NCBI GenBank assembly: GCA_021464245.1
Contig: JADCRB010000068.1
Coordinates: forward strand, 12,098,544 to 12,162,543
DNA: 64,000 bases
Source: Carallia brachiata
Taxonomy: Eukaryota > Streptophyta > Magnoliopsida > Malpighiales > Rhizophoraceae
Direction: 5' to 3'
Of the stretch, positions 1 through 16,690 are shown in pieces (positions within the stretch are counted from its first letter, which is position 1; each line of letters begins with the position of its first letter). The notes beneath the pieces were generated by a model. It was not told the origin of the DNA, ran no database searches, and saw only the letters and a program-made list of their open reading frames with translations. The translations under genes and the position numbers were made by a program.

Positions 1-3000
1 GGGCTTTTCGGCTTTCTATCTGGTTCAGTGCTTTTGGGTTTGGGTCTGTTCTGGTTAATCTTTCTTCCTCAGGACATTTGGTATTGTTTGACAGGTAGAC
101 AGCCAATAAAACAAAAACAAAAAAAAAAAAAGAGGAGGAAAGTTGACCCTTGAGTCCTTCTTTTCGTCGCCTTGGTCATATCTGTTTCTAATACGAATAG
201 GGCTTTTGGGAATTTTCTCTTTTCAATAGTCAAAAATGGCATAAAAATACATGAATGGAATGGGAACAAGATTTGGCTTTTGATGGCATTGTGAATTTGT
301 TTAATAGGTCAAAGAGGAAGATTACCTAACTCTATATTTTATTTTTGATGTTTTTCTATTTTATTGGATGGCAAAGAAAAAGAAAGGCATGGCCTAAACT
401 TAAAATTGGAAAAGCTTTTGTTATGATATTCCATAGCGTTACAAATATAAGTCATTTTGCTTGTTCCAAAAAAAAAAAGAAAAGTCATTTTGTTAGTTGG
501 CATAGGCAAGAAATGCATAGAGAGTTGCATGTGTTGGGTTTCATCATCAAAGATATATATGTAGCAGTCCTCTTCTTTTCTATTTTGAACTGTGGATGTA
601 CATTCATAATTAACTAGGATAAAAAATTATTTTCTTCTCATTAATTGGAGACCGGGGAAGACCTGGTAGGTATTGAAGCCAAAGTTTTGCACAATTTTTT
701 TTTCACCCTGGACTTAGGCAATTTTCACTCTACTTAGGCAATTTTTTACCCTGGACTTGCTAAGTAACACAATCTCTCTATCAAAACCAAAGACCCTTCT
801 TTTGTGATGATTTGAAAGAGATGATGTCTGTATCTCCATTCTCTTTCTAAAAATTTTACTCTTGTGATCAACCAATCTTAGTCTGGTTGGTCCAAGTGAA
901 GCGACTTGATTGTCAAAGGAAGACTTTTTAAGTCTGCGAGGTTGCACAAACAAACATAAATAGTACAACATGGAAAGGACAATATAAATATAAACACAGA
1001 CACAATCGCACAGCAACATACGAATCGCAAAAAAATTAAGATATAAATATAATATGAACACGTTATATATATATACATAAATTTAAATAAATATTATTAT
1101 TTAAAATATAATACATATTATAAATGTAATGTAAATTTTTAGTTAGGTTTTATTTTTTTGTTGTTAAACGTAAAAAAATTAAACCTCATAATATATACCA
1201 TACACGAAAGTTACAACTTGAAAAAAAACAAAAATGTTGAATTCCCTCTCTCTGACCACATTTGTATTTGAAAATATGAAGAATACGTGATAGGGTCATG
1301 CGATTTTTTTCGTTTAGTTTTTTAGAAAAGGTGTTATTGTAATGTTCTTGACGTGTCTAAAATGCATTCAAACTGTCTTTTTTTTTTTTTTTTTACAGGG
1401 ACATTTTTAGCGTGTTGAATATGTATTTGTTATTTGTATAATATGTTTCTACATCCGGCCTAAACATGGCAGCAAAAGAATCATATCCTTGCATCCTAGC
1501 GTGGAATGGAAGCAAAAAAGAATGCATAAACCTCTTTGAAATCATCAAGGTTTGCTTTTTCCATACAATTCTTTGAGGAGACGATGGTTAACTTGTATTT
1601 TATCCTGAAGAGAAATGTATCCGCCTTCCAAATTGGGAACTCAACATTTTGTAAAAAGGAACAAATCATCCCAGTTTTTTTTTTTTTTTGTAAATTTCTA
1701 ATTGTTGGTACTTTTTTTTTTTTGGTTTTCCTTGACTATTTCCAACTTCTTTTTGTCATTTTGTGCAATGTTTAGACTTAGTAAATGTAAACTATTTTAG
1801 GGAAAATTGAAGGGTTCAAACTCAAATTATCTCAAATTCCCACAAAACCGTGTTTTGATTTGTCCATTAAAAAAAACAAAAAGATAAGCGTAGATTTGCA
1901 CAAAAAAGTTGTATCCAAACTGAAATACTTTGCTTGTTCTAAAAAGACAAAAAAAACTCAAATACTTTATAATGCTTGTTCCTATAGCAAAATCAAATGA
2001 GGAGACAACAGATAACTCTTGATATCTTGATGTCGGCTCATAGGTGCTTTAATTTATATATCAGTGGTGGTTTTTTTTTTAAGAAAAAAATACTCAAATA
2101 CTTTTCACGGTATTAATAGGCATATCCCAGCCAATGATGTTGGCTTCATCCTGCCAACTTAGGAAATAAACTTTATTTTATAATTTTTTTTATCTATTAG
2201 AAGACTATTAGATCACTAGTTACATAATTATAATACTTCTCTCCCTCACAATAAATCTCACACATTCTCTTCCAAAGTTTACAACTTAAATATCTAAAAT
2301 AAAAATCTAAATTATAAATACTAAAGTATTCTCTAAAAAAGTTAATAATAATTTTTATCGCAAATGATTGTGCATTCGTGTTTTTCTTATTTTCCCGACC
2401 AACTAATATTCCATAATGTCAAGTAAAATAAATAAATGAACACGCATCAATTGAAACATTTTAATACATTCTATAAGCAAACTTACTAATATAACAAGAG
2501 CAATGTACTGGAAATTTATTTATCTATTCTCCGTTCGAATCACCATATTGAAGATTTATTTGTGAGCTCATCATTCAAAATATGAAGCATGCAATCATTG
2601 ACCCAGAAGCAAGGTAGGTCAAAAGAAGATGCCCCGGCTTAATTGACGGTCAGAAATTTCCTAGACTTTGGTTCAATTTTTGTATTTTTCTTGTCATAGT
2701 TCTGATTTTTTAAGAGGAAGAACCGTTACTGGACAGCCTCTCCCCCAATTTCAATTTTGAATTAGAATTGCATTATCAATGCTGATTGTAATTAAACTGA
2801 AATTGTGATTAGGTCTATGTATCAATTTACATACCTATTAATGCTCGGTTGAATCCATAAATTTGGGGGAAAAAAAAAAGGTTATAATGGTCTGTGAAAT
2901 TAGTTTATGCAATATAGGTTTGATTAAAAAAAAAAAAAGCATGGCAAAAAGAGATAATTGAGACTTCTTTTTTGTTTCAAACATATAACAATTATTAGTT

Positions 3001-6000
3001 GGGCGTAAATTCAATAAAAAAAATTTGCGAGTGCGTTTTAGTTTTTTTCTTTTTTTTTGGTTTTGATTTTTCTGTTTCTTTAATGTCTGGTTTGAATCCA
3101 GGTGTCGTTAATAACAGACCAATAATATTATCAAACCACGTAGGTAGAAAGAATTTTCTTATTTAATTTGATACCCAGATCAAAATATGTAAAGTTTCGA
3201 GCATGGAATTTTTTTTAAAAAATTTTTTTAGAGAGCTTTTATTTTTTTTCTTTTTGGAAAAAAAAATGGAGAACTTTTAGTAAAATAAAAAAAAATATAA
3301 CACATAAGTTGTTCGTCACGTTAAATAAAGCACTTGAATTTCAAATCCTCCCAATGGCCTTGGAGCTTAAATTCTCATGAAAGTTTAAGTTAGTAAAAAA
3401 AAAAGTCTATATGTATTATAAATTACTTTAAATTTTTATTTTTAATTAATATGAAATTTTATATTTTTTAACACATTTTTTTAACATGCTTTATATCCAA
3501 TTAATACTTAATATAAAAAACTTAAATTAAAACGAGTGAAACATTCAAAAATATTATAAATTGTATTAAATTTTTATTTTTAATTAATATAAAATTTTAT
3601 ACCTTTTAACGCCATAGTTTCACTGAAGAACGCTAGTTGAAGAAACAAGCGTCAACCTTTTGCTCTGACAAATAACAATCAAAACAAAGTATTATAACCA
3701 GGCAATGAGATTATTTTGTCTCGTAAGTCTCGTTATTCCCTGCTTTTCTAATTTATCAGTTCTCCTGCTGATATGTTTTTGTTTTTTAAAAAAATCTAAC
3801 GTCCAAATCTTTTCAAAGAAATCTGGGTAAACCATTCAAATTATCAAAGCCGGAAAAAAAAAAAAACAATGGGCTGATTAACAGGCTGGTTTTTGATTAT
3901 AAATATCATAAAGATCAAAAAGTCCTCTTTGAACTTCATGCACAATTTACCAGTTCGAGTAGTTTGATAGTTATAAGGTATTTCTTTTTTTTTTTTTTCT
4001 GTATTGACTTCGATTTAGATTTTTGCGCTGTTATCAATCCCCACAAATTAGAAATTTATGTCGAGCGAATAATAATACCCTTCAAAATTTATTAGTATTA
4101 TAATTAAACGTGATAAAGATTTATTCAAATTATTAATATTTAGGTGATAAGTCTGTCTTTTAAAACCATTGAATAAGATACCTGAATGAAAACTATTTTT
4201 GATTAATATATTTGTAATAAATTTTTTATTAATAAAAAAATTTTAAAACAAAAACTTCTTGCACAATTTCCACATAAATATTTGGCCTTTTGCTGGTTGT
4301 GGTACCCATCTTTGTCTGTCTATTCATATCTTTTCATAAGCAGCATGATCAGATGGTCTTCTTCATACCAACCCACATCAATTCCGAACTGCATTTTTTT
4401 TATATCGAATTAACTGTAATTTGTTGTCTCGAGCTATCTATAACCACCCACGCTCATCAACTTGCCATAGTCTTAAACAAACTCGATTGCATGTTCTAAT
4501 TATTCAAGATTATTATAATCATGTCTCCTATTCCGAGTCAACATCAAACGACACATAGCTACCAAAATTGTTTTCTTCGTTAGTTCTTTCGTGGGCATTA
4601 TTTGGTTGGAAAATTTTAAAAAATATAATTTTATTGGAACGTATATAAGTACGTAATGATATGTATTTATTAAATAGTTAAATTAAAAAAATAAATAAAT
4701 TATTAAATATTATTAGATAAACTGTATATCTATTTATACTTCATAAAAAATGCAATACGTAATAATGCTCTGTTTGATTTGGTGGCAGCTAAATTGAACT
4801 TACAAGCATTGTGTTAATTTATTTCCCCTTTTCTGTCAAATTGGGCTAATCCATCTTAGAACTATAGTGAATCCATGTAATAGTTTCTTCTTTTGCAGTC
4901 TCTTTTGTAAGATTGAAACTTAATCGACAAGATGAGAAACACAGTCGCTTTAATAATTAAGGCTAATCCTTAGAATTACAACCAAGCAGTCAGGCTTTTG
5001 GCAAATCAAACTACAGATGCATCGGAATTACATGGCATATTGAACTTTGCTTTTTGCGATTAAAGTCAAGTAATAATTCAACCCAAAAACTTAAATGTTG
5101 AGTAAAACTCAAGAATTACACACGACTTTTTTGTCATAAAATCTCTAATATCTCAAGTAATCATTCAATTCAATCCAAAATTTTAAGTTGATAGGGAGGT
5201 TAAACAATGGATTGCACCTTCAACTCAAACAATTAAGAATGAATTTCCAGGGGAAAATCAACTTCTATGCCTGCCTACAAAATTTCAGATAATTATGTGT
5301 ATGTGATATACACAGAATTCAAATTGTCCGCCGCCTGACGAATTCTAGAGGCACCATAATATATTAGCTAGCTTACGAGAATTGGTTTTGTGTAAAGTCA
5401 AAAATTCAGTTGCGGGAAACTAATTAACAAGGTTTTGAGATTAAATTACATAATCTGAAACTCCCATTTTTTTATTTTTTGAACAATAAAAAATATGTAT
5501 CGTGATTATATCAATTATCATATTTATGGATCAAAGTTGACTTTATATGACCAACTCCTATAAAGAAAGATCTATCACTTAAATAATGATTAGACCGAAT
5601 ATAATTCTGCCACTAAAAATTACAATGAGTGAAGAATTTAGAACTTACAGCACACTCAATCTCCAATCTAAACACCTAGCACATTAGTTAAAGAAAGATC
5701 GCGTCTGCAGAGATTCAAATTTAAATCATCAATATAAAATGCATAATAATTTCTCATTAAATTACCGCTTCGAGTAATTTGAAACTCTTATTCTGTACAT
5801 AGCATTAAGTTGGAATTATAGGCTTTTGGAGTTTGATATTTGTCTATGTGCTACGTTACCAACCACCTATGTATTTATAAATATTCAACAAATACCAACC
5901 AAAATCCGAATATCTGACTCGGAAAATTTGCCACTATACTGACTTTATGTTATATTTTGGTCAATATTATCTTAAAAAATGATTAACGACAGGAAGAAGC

Positions 6001-6769
6001 GAAACCAAAGTCAATTAACAACCATCGTTTGATAGGGGTTTTTTTTTTTCCTTTTATATTGCTGGTGGTACAGTCTAAGCAGAAAAAAAAGAATACAAGA
6101 CATTAAACAAAAACGATGTGTATGCTTGTTCTTTAAAATACAATTTTTTATTTTACGGCAACAAGGTTTTATTATTATTTTTTTGACAGTAACAAAATTT
6201 TATTCATAGCATCTAATAAAAGGATGGATACTCATTCAATTATATAAGTACTTTGTACAGTTTACAAGCAAGAAATATCCACACAATTGTTATGAACTAC
6301 AAAAAGATGAAGTCTAATTATTCAAAGTACAACATTTAAAAAACAAAGATTTTGTGGCATTTTCTGATGTATTTTACAGGCCATTCGGACGTTCAAACAT
6401 TCAGGGGAAGAATTTCAAGAGTAACATGGATGTTCCCGGAAAACATTTACTAGAAAGCTTCGAAAATTAATCACCTGAGGTGGAATTTTAGTGATTAGTC
6501 AGTATATTTCCACCCACTTAATCCAGCTTCAAAATAACAGGGTGTCTGTAGAAATGTAAGCACTGAGTTTCAAATTAGGTAATTTTTGTAATTCCTTGCG
6601 GCAAAACCTTGCTAAACACTATTACTATTCAATTGGTAGGTTCTTCTTATGGGTAAAATTAAATCAAAACGTTAACAGATAATTCTTAATTTAGATGGAA
6701 GACATAATGACTAACATCATCTCTACTATGTTTTTTTTTTTTTTTTTAAAGAAGGTCTTGAAAATTATT
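1..6769. other. AT-rich intergenic region, no gene recognised
   Basis: Long poly-A/T runs and short open frames without recognisable protein similarity. I see no domain, tRNA or rRNA. A local direct repeat of about 65 bp, with a core of T-rich and TTAATTAATAT-like sequence, occurs near 3410-3475 and again near 3545-3605. The first 60 bases are less AT-rich and might be the edge of a gene lying to the left, but nothing supports a call. Confidence 0.6.
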
Positions 6770-7435
6770 GCTTGTATATTCTTGCGGCAGAATCATATCC
6801 TATTTGTTGTTTTCGGATGTCCCCGAAGGGACTATCCTATATGTTGTTTTCATCAATTAAATTTTATATTCATTCATTTCTTCACGGAATGGAAAAGGAG
6901 CCAAAATCAGATTAACTTACCATAAGAGAGGTAATAATTTTGAATAGTCTAAAGTATTTAAATATTTTTTTTTCTTATATTTGTCTTATTTTTATGCCTT
7001 AATAAGACCGGCTAAAATCACTAGAATAAGTCCAATACTATTAAACTTAAAATTTGGTGTAAAATAGTATTTGAGGTCCAATCTCATACCTCACTAATAT
7101 TTAATTAGGTTGAATTAGGTTCTGAATGGGTGATCCCTCACTTGGACCCCACGAACTACTAAAATTCTTATGATACTTCTTCTTGGTTAAAAAAAACAAG
7201 AGCTTAGAAAATTTTTGCTTTGTATTTTTTGTGGCAGAATATTCTATATGTTGTTTTCATCGACTAAATTTCATTTTCATTCATTTCTTCACGGAATGGA
7301 AAAGGAGCGAAATTCAGATCAACTTACAATTAGAGGAATAATAATTCTGAATAGTTCAAAGTATTTATATATTTTTTTCTTAGGTTTGTGTTATTTTTAT
7401 GCCTCAATTAGACTGGCCAAACCACTGGATTAAGC
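6770..7435. repeat. Local direct duplication of about 230 bp
   Basis: A block at about 6770-7035 recurs in diverged form at about 7215-7435. Shared landmarks are a GGCAGAAT start, the stretch TTCATTTCTTCACGGAATGG, a GAATAGT..AAAGTATTTA stretch, and the closing words TTTTATGCCT then AGACnGGC. Between the copies lies unrelated AT-rich DNA. The second copy abuts the left edge of the first receptor-kinase unit, and the closing GACCGGC-like words also occur at the left edges of the other two units, so the duplication may mark the original unit boundary. No coding function is seen. Confidence 0.6.
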
Positions 7436-8167
7436 CTGGCTACCAAATTTAAAACTTGGAGTGAAATATAAGATTCCAATCCCAAACTTTGCTAATATTT
7501 AAATATCTTTCTCCACTCTAACTGGAAAAAAAAAAAAAAAAGATTGGCCACATACCACAAACTTTATTATTTTCCACTACATTGTATGAGAAAATTTTCC
7601 TTAAATAATGTTATGCACAAGAAGCAAAATTTTTATTAGCACCACTGCTTAGGAATTTGAAAATTTCAAGATTTTGTGAATTAGTTTTGATAATTAAAAA
7701 TATTGTAACATTGCTAATATTTGCTTCGGTTATTGCTTCAAACATTTTAACTTAATTAGTTCCGATTAAAATTCGAACTTAGTCTTTCGACCCTGAGACT
7801 CCACTAGCAGTGAACTGTTGCTCATTGGTGATAGACCTCATTTCAAAGTAAGTACAAATGGATTCGTAATTCAATTCAATGATGTTGATGAAATTCAATC
7901 TTGAAACACCTAATCAGAAAACGTGTTTGAAGCTCGGTGAGACGAAAAGGCGAACCATGGAAGAATGCCAAATAACGAATTTCAAGGTCAGGGAAAAAAG
8001 AAAAAAAGAAAGTGAATTTTTAGTTGCTTGGTTAATTTTATGCAGATTGATTTATGATTTTTCAATAATGATTTCAATCTCCAAAGCAATGAAAATTACT
8101 TTGAAAAAAAAAATCAATAAATATCACCATGTTTACAAACGCAGTCCTCGGTGCAGATGATTATCGT

Positions 8168-9110
8168 GCCAGATTATTAGCTCAGGGATACCTATAGCGT
8201 GTATAGCAGCAGAAAAACTTCCAATTGATGGATCAAAATGATCTATCTGTTTTGTCAATAGTTGTGATCTAATAGTTAAAAATTTCGTTCTTACTATAAA
8301 ATCATAAATCTGAATTCTTATCATAGCGTTTGGTAAAATTAAAAATATATTTATCCTGAGAGTACGTTTCTTTAATATAATTATATAAGTAAATTAGTGA
8401 TCCTTACTGAATTCCAGAATTGTACTTCTCCAGTAATTCAGTACAGCAGCCTTACCTACCATGCACAATGAAGCAGCGGTATCATTGTAATCTCCCATTC
8501 TTTGCAACAGAAAAAAAAAAAAAAAAAAAGGAGGGGTCTATCCATGATGTTAGGACTGAACTGTAACTAAGCCTCATTTTATCAAGAATGTATCGGAAGG
8601 TTTTGCTGGAAATTCTCCCGTACCTGTCTCACTGGAGGCATCTCTCAAAATCATTTTTCCATCTACTGGAAACAAGCTTTCTTAAAAATAAGAGTAAGAC
8701 TCTGCACATCTAATCTTTCATAGATCCCTTGATGACCAAAAAATCTCTTGCTGCCCATTTAAAACTATGCAATATCATTGATGTTTTCAACTTCACGACT
8801 CCAAAGGCATCACTAAGTGGCTTTTTCCAACATACCATACCAATTTGTGGGACTAACAGGGCTGAAGAATCTCAGTTTGAAGATATTACTGGCAGATAAC
8901 TATAGCTTCCGGATCCTTGATGAATTGAGATTGCTGGATGGCATTTATTGGCAGCAAAAGAGTCAAAAACAAAAGCAAGATAGCAACGGAAGTGCTGCTG
9001 CAGATGTGCAGCTGCCAAGTCCCATAACTGAGTAAACTGCTTTATCTTGATGACAATGGCATTAGCAGACTTAATAGATCCTGAAAATTGCACATTCAGT
9101 GATGTCAAGG
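8168..9110 (-). pseudogene. Decayed S-domain (B-lectin/SLG) exon relic in U1
   Basis: On the minus strand, pieces of an S-domain exon can be read in shifting frames. Near 9000-8890 there is a hydrophobic signal-peptide-like run (VAILLLFLTLLLPINA) followed by QSQFIKDPEAI, the standard start of a G-type lectin domain. Near 8660-8540 there are LRD and SDTFL words, and near 8240-8170 SDPSIGSFS followed by HAIGIPE, matching SDPSIGSFSFGLSARGLPE of the intact genes. Stops and frameshifts interrupt it throughout, and no kinase exons follow. It is an old second S-domain gene lying 3' of the main copy and in the same orientation. Confidence 0.75.
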
Positions 9111-9967
9111 CACGCGGTGACAGAAAATCGTTCTCATCATCCTTCTAATCTTCTTACATTATATCATCAAAACTCACGTTTCCAAATGTAGTTACCATTT
9201 CAAAGCTGAAATTGGGGTTTCTCTTTAAATATTAAGACACAATTCCATTATATACAGAAAGGGTCTGGTCTGCATACTTTTGTTGCCTAAGCTAATTTAT
9301 TTACAACGTTAATATGGCTTAAACTAGTGTAAGCAATTGAAATTGGTCAACGTTTCTAGAGCAATATTTTATACAATGCTTCAAAACGAAAAGACAAAAG
9401 TGGGTAGCCTCATTAACTTGCAGTGTGAAAATGGAAATTGGACCCTGTTTGTTTGAATATCTAGACTGACTTCAACCAAGTTTCTGGACCATGAATTGAA
9501 CGGTCTTGTAATGTCTGAGGACTTTTCAACTGAGAAGGCTTTTCATCGCCAGCACCCAGGCAGGCATTACGCCTTGCACTTGGCCATCCACTGCTACTGA
9601 GCACCGCAATGCAAACCTTACCACTTGTTCTGGATGATTACAACCGAGAAACATGGTATAAGCTCTGATACCATTTGATTCATGCCTTAGGATAGATAAC
9701 TCTACATCAGCATGGTGAGGAAATAGTCATAAGGGAGAAGGCAACTAGGACATATAACTTCACAGCAGCCTTCTATACCATTAACGTGAGACAAACTAAT
9801 CATAACAGAAACTTGTCATACGAAAAATTCCTTCAAGTGATCTAATGCTCCGGTTAAGTTACAAGCTAAGTATATGATGGCAGCACTAATGTTTCCATTA
9901 AGTTTTTACATGCTAAATATGTGATTACAGCACTGCAAACAGAAAGGAAGACTTGAATATGCACTAA

Positions 9968-13153
<3,186 letters not shown>

Positions 13154-13186
13154 GAAGAGAAAGAGGAGTTTTCAGGGCTGCAATTA

Positions 13187-13191
13187 TTGAC
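13187..13191 (+). promoter_or_regulatory. W-box core TTGAC upstream of copy 1 (conserved in all copies)
   Basis: TTGACTTTT lies about 60 bp upstream of the conserved start Met of copy 1. The same word sits at 24332-24336 upstream of copy 2 and 32579-32583 upstream of copy 3. W-boxes are bound by WRKY factors in defence-responsive promoters and work in either orientation. Conservation may only reflect recent duplication. Confidence 0.3.
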
Positions 13192-13735
13192 TTTTCTCAA
13201 AAGACTTTTCTTTGGGAGATTGAAAAACAAGAGGAGTATTGCGTTTAAATTCAAAACCTCCCAAATGAAAGTTATTGCATTCGACCATTTCGACCATTTC
13301 AACTATTGGTTAAAACACTAAAAAATGCATCTTTTTTTTCAAAGTAAAATGTCTCATGTTCATTCTTCATAGAGAGCAGTAAGTACTATCCTTACAGAAT
13401 AGTAAGTACTGTCCGTACAGGTTTTCGTCTCTTTTTAGTGCGCTTCTAAGTGGTCGCCTCAGAGGCTCAGATTGGGCCTCTTCCGGTTCCAGTTCAGAGT
13501 TAGCCCGACTATTTAATGTTGGGAAAGAATGAATCGGGATCAACTCATCCTCAACCCTCAATTCGGATAAAAAAGAAGGAGAAAGGAAAGCTAAGAGGAA
13601 GAAAATGGTTGGGAGGAAAATTGGATGGCAATCAATAGCCTTCCTCTCAATTTTGGCTTCCTCATGGTTAGTGGGATTTGGAGGCAACGGTGGCTGATTT
13701 TAGGCTTCCTCGTGGTGAGTGGGATTTGGGGTTGC

Positions 13736-14165
13736 TGTTGGGGAATTTTCAAAATATAAAATCGTGTCCCCTAGTTAATTTGATAGTTATGAAAATGCGT
13801 CCATTGATGAGAGACAGTTAAAATAGTCGTGTCTATGAGGCCCAAAAGACGCATCTCTTGACCAAATAACTACCGAATTAATCTCTTTATATGTGATGTG
13901 GTCAGTCACATAGATATAGAGAAGACAGAAAATCTACACATTTTATAATAGCAATTCTACAACACTACAAAAGTTATTTTCGAGGGCTTGATTTCAGTAG
14001 TGCAAACTGCAGTCAAGTGTTGCTTCATTTTATCCTGTGAGAGAATTTGCTATAACCTACTTGCACCGATATGAGGGCAAATTTTGCCTTAAGGAAAGTG
14101 ACATTGTTACACGACTTGAAGTAATTCTTTCATTTCCAATTTCACCCTCTTTCATTGTTCCAACA
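13736..14165 (+). repeat. 5' LTR
   Basis: Starts TGTTGGGGAA and ends GTTCCAACA. Aligned by hand with the 3' LTR it shows about 30 substitutions in about 430 bases, nearly all transitions, plus a few short indels, as expected for a methylated decaying element. The 3' LTR keeps a better TATA-like word (TTATAAATATG) than this copy, which lost three bases there. Confidence 0.92.
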
Positions 14166-14920
14166 ATCTTAAGGCAAAATTATTCAATTTGTGATTGGAT
14201 CGTTTGAAAGAATAGGCTTCTGACTTGTAGATAAAGGTGTGTTCCTTTTTCAATTGTGTGGAACTTAAAAAAAATCCCAAAATAAGGTATGTTTTCTCCC
14301 TAATTGTGTGAAAACATCATATTTAAGATCCATGATATGAAAATATTATATTTTATTGTTAATGCATTAACATAAGGATTATGTTTTGCATGCAAAATAT
14401 AAAAGCACGATATACTTTATTTCAAATTGCTAGTTTCCATGCAAGTTATAAAAAAAAAATGATGATAATGATGAGTTATTTAACTGCATTATTTTCTTGT
14501 ATCCACATATGAATGTGTTGACTAATTACAACTTTATGTAGTTATTAAAATCATTAAGCATGATGATTTATTGCACGTTACATGCGTGTATATATTTGGG
14601 ATGATGGTCTCCATAGACATATTTGAAGATATCACGTTGAATTATTCATCTATAAACATAATCATATTTTATATATGGCATGGGACATGTAAGCTGTTTA
14701 CACTTATGGAATGCCATTGGTTATATACTTGAATAATTGTTTTACTTGCACAAGAAACTTCTACATCTAGTACAAAAAAAGATTTGACTTTAGATGGTTT
14801 TTAGTACTGATGTTGCATGGAAATACATGATGAATATATATATCTATATATATATATATGAAGTATGCTATAGATGGAGTCTCTAGAATTATAATTTTAA
14901 GAGACATCAAATTAAAATGT

Positions 14921-15646
14921 GGAGGGGTGACTCTTAGTGGAAAGAGTCATTACCATTGATGGGAAGAGATGTGATTTTTCATGAGAAGAGACGTAACTCT
15001 TCAACAAAACAAAGACGTTACTCTTCAATAGAAGAGACGAAACTCTTCAAAGGAAGAGACATGACTTTTCGTAAGAAAAGACATGACCGTTAGTAGGAAG
15101 GGATACGAACCTTTATAGGAAAAGATGCGACCTTTCATATAAAGAGATATGACTCTTCATGGAAAGAGACGCGACCTTTGATGGAAAGAGACGTGATCTT
15201 TCAAGAAAGAGATGAGACTCTTCAAAGGAAGAAACATGACTTTTCATAAGAAAATATATGACCATTAGTGGGAAGGGACGCGACCCTTTATGGGAAGAGA
15301 TGCAACTTTGCATGGAAAGATACATGACTTTTCATGGAAAGAGACGCGACATTTGATAGAAAGAGATGTGATCTTTCAAGAGAAGAGATGAGATTCTTCA
15401 AAGGAAAAGACATGACTCTTGACAAAAACATACGATCTTTAGTGGGAAGAGTCATGACCATTGATAGAAAGAGACGTGATCTTCCATGAAAAGAGATGTG
15501 ACTCTTCAAAGGAAAAGACGTTACCCTTCAAGAGAAGAGACGAAACTCTTTAAAGGAAGAGACATGACTCTTGGTCGGAAAAGACGCGACTCTTAATGGG
15601 AAGAGACGTGACCCTTCATGGGAAGAGATGCGACTTTTGTGAAGAA
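14921..15646. repeat. 22-bp palindromic minisatellite inside the LTR element
   Basis: About 33 imperfect units of 22 bp with the consensus pattern GAAGAGACGTGACTCTTCATGG. Each unit is itself a small hairpin (GAAGAG, 6-base loop, CTCTTC). A longer order is visible: the block starting near 15099 resembles the block starting near 15271, about eight units later. Because 22 is not a multiple of three, the reading frame cycles every three units, which yields repetitive open frames on the minus strand that need not be genes. Confidence 0.9.
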
Positions 15647-16471
15647 AGACTTTTTTTTTTTTTTTCAAAAAGTGTTATAACTTTTCAAAAGTGACTATTC
15701 ACAGTTTTTTCATATGTCAAATTATTTTTTTTCTTTTGAAAGAAAGTATTGGATAGCATAGAGACAACTGTGTTATAGACAAACAATTTGATATAAATAA
15801 TATAATGCTCATGGATCGCGATCACTGGAGCAAGAGTCTCCAATACATTTGGAGTTAATAGCTCTTTAGAGTGAAATGGTGAGATATGAACTGTTAGTTT
15901 AACGGTATCTCTCAATATGTTTTAGTAACCACGTAGTGGTTTATGGTACCATGGTAATTACATAAAACTTTTGAAAAGTCAATTGCATGTTAAAAGAAGG
16001 TTAATCCTTAACTAAAAGGTTAACAAGAACTTGGTGAATGAGTCATCAAATGAGGGATGGGTTCAAGTCCATAATTACTAATCACCCATGATGGACGCTC
16101 AACTCAACGCTTGATACAACGTCAAGTCTTGAGTTTTCAATGAGTTAAAGGACATCATCAGTGTGATTGAAGCACTATACTTAAATTATTTTCATCCCGA
16201 GATTACATAGTGTTTGGTTCCCGCAGTTTACTTTGAGGTTGAGTTTATACAACTCTTAACAGACTTTGTAAAAGTTGCCTTATCGCGGAGGCACTTAGTC
16301 TGCCTATGTGGATGTGGAATGGTGCCGTTCCAAGAAGTTTAAACATTTGACTTTAAAACATCCATGAAAAGGATATGGACACATGACCATACACGTGTCA
16401 CATAAACTATAGAGATGTTTGTAGTTGTAAGGTCAATTGTGTGAAGTGATTCTACAGCTCATAAGAATAAT

Positions 16472-16620
16472 TGGTTTCAAGGCATAGTCCACCATATTAT
16501 TCAGGTTTGTTGTAACGTACACTTCACTATGTAGTGGTTTCAAGGTGTAGTCCACCATATTATTCAGGTTTATTGTAACGTACACTTCACTATGTAGTAG
16601 TTTCAAGGTGTAGTCCACCA
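16472..16620. repeat. 63-bp tandem repeat, about 2.4 copies
   Basis: The unit starts TGGTTTCAAGG and ends CACTATGTAG. Two full units and a partial third lie about 70 bp before the 3' LTR. As 63 is divisible by three, the minus strand reads a 21-residue peptide repeat (containing VDYTLK and SEVYVT). It is not similar to a protein I know and is probably non-coding. Confidence 0.85.
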
Positions 16621-16690
16621 CTGCTTATACAATTGACAATCAGAATTGCTAAAATTGTTATATTTTCAAATTTTGAAAATGGCGGGGGAT

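Noticed and set aside
9662..9673. GCTCTGATACCA, exact reverse complement of the usual initiator-Met primer-binding site, 3' of kinase copy 1
   Set aside because: No LTR is found on either side, and in U2 and U3 the word has an extra A. It may be an old retroelement scar or chance, so I did not call an element.
15113..15509. Minus-strand open frames with SHLFLERSRLF-type repeats
   Set aside because: They are by-products of the 22-bp minisatellite, where all frames are similarly open; no coding signal beyond the repeat.
14921..15646. Regular short palindromic repeats resembling a CRISPR array
   Set aside because: There are no unique spacers between units, it lies inside an LTR retrotransposon, and the genome is a plant.
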